From: Chloroflexota bacterium
GTDB taxonomy: Bacteria; Chloroflexota; Chloroflexia; QHBQ01; JADMIH01
DNA length: 7,059 bases
Direction: 5' to 3'
NCBI GenBank assembly: GCA_015478675.1
Contig: JADMIH010000189.1
Location: 1 to 7,059, forward strand
Shown here: positions 5,571-7,059 of the stretch, in pieces
How the letters are laid out: the number at the start of each line of letters is the position of its first letter
How positions within the stretch are numbered: the first letter of the stretch is position 1
Notes under the pieces: generated by a model
Seen by the model: the letters and a program-made list of their open reading frames with translations, nothing else
Told to the model about the DNA's origin: nothing
Databases searched by the model: none
Program-made: the position numbers and the translations under genes

Positions 5571-6257
5571 ATGGAAAAAATCCGCGTGCTGATCGTTGAC
5601 GACCACCCGCTATTCCGGCAAGGTGTGCGCCACACACTGGAGTCGTCCAAAGACATTGAAGTGATTGGCGAGGCCCCCGACGGCCAGAGAGCTATCCAGA
5701 TGGCGGAGTCGCTGGCACCCGACATTATGCTCGTGGATATCAACTTGCCGGGGCTGAATGGCCTGGAAGTGACACGCGTGGTGCGCCGCCGCCAGCCGCA
5801 GATAGCGGTGATCGTGCTCACGGTTTACGAGGACGACGAGCAACTCTTCAACGCCACTAAAGTGGGGGCAGCCGCCTATTCAGCGAAGGATATTACTACC
5901 GAGAAGCTGATGGAAATGGTGCGCGAGGTATCAGAAGGGCACTACCCAATCAACGATGCGGTTTTGTCGCGCCCCTTCGTGGCGTCGCGCATGTTGAACC
6001 AGTTCCGCGAGCTTGCCTCAGCCGAGACAGACGGGGGCGAGTCGGTCTTCGCACCGCTCACCACCCGCGAGGTAGAAATCCTCGACTGCATAGCCAGGGG
6101 CAACTCGAATAAAGAGATTGCCCGCATCCTCAACATCTCCGACCAGACGGTCAAAAACCACATTACATCCATTCTGAGAAAGCTAGCCGTAAACGACCGC
6201 ACCCAGGCGGTAATCTACGCTCTGCGGCATGGCTGGATCAAAATGTCCGAGGAGTAG
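5571..6257 (+). CDS. DegU-like NarL/FixJ-family response regulator
   Basis: This 228-residue DNA-binding regulator is expected to be phosphorylated by the kinase encoded 83 bases upstream. The receiver domain (about 1-120) has the acidic pair D10-D11, phosphoacceptor D56, T84 and K106. The LuxR-type helix-turn-helix spans about 160-225; SNKEIARILNIS (179-190) and TVKNHITSILRKL (193-205) form the turn and recognition helix. The ending VNDRTQAVIYALRHGW (207-222) closely resembles DegU, as does the total length (DegU is 229). An AAGGAG (5555-5560) lies ten bases before the ATG. A small hairpin (CAGGC 5516-5520 with GCCTG 5527-5531) sits in the gap after the kinase gene and might modulate the ratio of the two proteins. 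The usual GYLLK before the active lysine is replaced by AYSAK (102-106). Targets are not known; the 11-bp repeats upstream of the kinase gene are a candidate site. Confidence 0.93.
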   Translation: MEKIRVLIVDDHPLFRQGVRHTLESSKDIEVIGEAPDGQRAIQMAESLAPDIMLVDINLPGLNGLEVTRVVRRRQPQIAVIVLTVYEDDEQLFNATKVGAAAYSAKDITTEKLMEMVREVSEGHYPINDAVLSRPFVASRMLNQFRELASAETDGGESVFAPLTTREVEILDCIARGNSNKEIARILNISDQTVKNHITSILRKLAVNDRTQAVIYALRHGWIKMSEE

Positions 6258-6267
6258 CCGAGGCAAA

Positions 6268-6281
6268 GAGGCTGCCGCCTC
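6268..6281 (+). terminator. Weak hairpin after the response-regulator gene
   Basis: GAGGC (6268-6272) pairs with GCCTC (6277-6281) around a TGCC loop, ten bases after the stop at 6257. The stem is only five pairs and no T-run follows, so termination here would be inefficient or factor-dependent. It is the only candidate end signal seen for the two-component operon. Confidence 0.25.
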
Positions 6282-6291
6282 AACTGATTAA

Positions 6292-6516
6292 CAAAGGCCG
6301 CGTGCCACATTTGAGCAGCGAGGAGAAGAGGTCAAGGGAGAGCGTAGCACCGAAATCGAGCAGCAAGCCAGCCTGGTGCCGTTCAAGCCACTGGCGAAGC
6401 TAGCGATACAGCCGAGCGATTTCCCCTTCCTCGCCAGCGTACGCTCACACGGCCTGGCTGTGTTAAGCGAGCGTGCCGCCAGCCACCCCGGTGGCTTCCC
6501 ATGGCTCGACGAATAG
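6292..6516 (+). pseudogene. Possible decayed coding remnant
   Basis: Seventy-four codons are open between TAA (6289-6291) and TAG (6514-6516). There is no ATG in the frame and no ribosome-binding site. The conceptual product has protein-like composition, for example PLAKLAIQPSDFPFLASVRS about midway. After the TAG the frame continues for ten codons to another stop. The opposite strand also reads protein-like with one internal stop (ARLYR, stop, LRQWLERHQAGLLLDFG), so the original coding strand is uncertain. I do not recognise a family. It may be a gene fragment left by deletion or transposition, or merely GC-rich sequence with few stops. Confidence 0.2.
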
Positions 6517-7059
6517 CTGCCGGGTGACGGTGGAGATACAGCGCCCTGAGCTAGCTAACCCGCATCACCTTGCCGAGCATCATGGCTACCACACAATTAT
6601 TTCAATCGCTCTCCATTCTGGGGTCAAGGCGTTGACCGATCGTAGTTTTCGGAGCATAGTATGCGTACCGCACATAGATGAGTAACAAGCGAATAAATGA
6701 GCGAATATTAGAAGGGCAGATGGTCTCATTAGTGGAGTGTGTATCTCTGGCGCTCCACGCTCACCGTTAGCAGTAGGCCTTCTACACCTCTATTGCTATA
6801 CGCGAGACCTTTTGTTTGATGTGGCAACAACGAATGTTCACTCTTGTATATATCAGCGAATTGCTCGCATGCACCAACTGTATTGCGCGCAGCAACTGCC
6901 TCTATTCGACAATTGAAGATTGAGAGGCGGCTAATGAAGGACAAACTATCAACACATATCGAAGGTCATCCCCAGGCGAGACTAAGGGCTCCCACCGAAA
7001 TAACGTGACCGAGTAACCGAGATGTACTGGGCTAGCGATGAGTAGAATTTCATCATTCT

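Larger units (their letters stand above)
6258..7059. other. About 800 bases with no convincing intact gene
   Basis: No frame here combines a start, a good ribosome-binding site and a recognisable product. Bases 6258-6560 are GC-rich with several partly open frames on both strands, as in decayed coding sequence. A near-continuous palindrome lies at 6481-6496 (AGCCACC, CC, GGTGGCT). From about 6570 the sequence becomes more AT-rich. AGCGAATA is repeated at 6688-6695 and 6700-6707. A weak promoter-like pair, TTGACC (6632-6637) and CATAGT (6655-6660), is spaced by 17 bases. A 24-codon frame at 6934-7008 follows GAGAGG but is too short to support. I find no tRNA, rRNA fragment or insertion-sequence ends. 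Confidence 0.6.

Noticed and set aside
6473..6685. 70-codon plus-strand frame after the regulator gene
   Set aside because: No ribosome-binding site, no recognisable domain, and it crosses the boundary between GC-rich and AT-rich sequence.
6729..6944. 71-codon minus-strand frame in the AT-rich tail
   Set aside because: I see no convincing ribosome-binding site or family resemblance, and its length is expected by chance.
6934..7008. 24-codon frame preceded by GAGAGG
   Set aside because: The spacing is acceptable, but the frame is too short and has no other support, so it is only noted in the tail description.

Overview
The window looks like chromosomal DNA from a moderately GC-rich free-living bacterium. 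The best guess is Chloroflexota, possibly Ktedonobacteria. That rests on the combination of a DegS/DegU-like two-component pair, a stand-alone sortase and GC-leaning codon use. It is an inference, because there is no rRNA or marker gene here; Firmicutes or Actinobacteriota are less likely alternatives. The window carries seven confident protein genes, and none is interrupted.

Left block (minus strand, read right to left): a CDP-diacylglycerol synthase gene (cdsA, 883-1779) is followed by a 1-acylglycerol-3-phosphate acyltransferase gene (plsC, 116-763). They supply consecutive steps of phospholipid synthesis: PlsC makes phosphatidate and CdsA activates it with CTP. A divergent spacer (1780-1971) holds three perfect copies of a 13-bp tandem repeat and a 13-bp palindrome on the cdsA side. 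On its right, on the plus strand, are a MogA/MoaB-type molybdenum-cofactor gene (1972-2487) and a gene for an unrecognised glycine-rich, acidic, probably disordered protein (2575-3063). That block closes with a perfect 20-bp-stem hairpin (3071-3119), which it shares with the converging sortase gene.

Middle block: a membrane-anchored sortase gene (3151-4047, minus) is divergent from a sensor-kinase/response-regulator operon (4378-6257, plus). The 330-bp spacer between them is rich in signals. It has an extended -10 promoter for the sortase, a second 13-bp tandem repeat in the sortase leader, a sigma70-like promoter facing the kinase gene, and three imperfect 11-bp repeats (about one helical turn each) just upstream of the kinase start. 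The kinase and regulator match Bacillus DegS/DegU in length, lack of membrane segments and key motifs. The layout suggests an autoregulated system that might also control the sortase, but nothing here proves the target.

Right block (6258-7059): about 800 bases follow the regulator gene without a convincing intact gene. The first 260 bases look like possible decayed coding sequence; the rest is lower in GC and shows only weak signals.

I see no clear new multi-gene system. The best leads are the repeat arrays in the two divergent spacers, the 11-bp array upstream of the kinase gene, and the unrecognised disordered protein.
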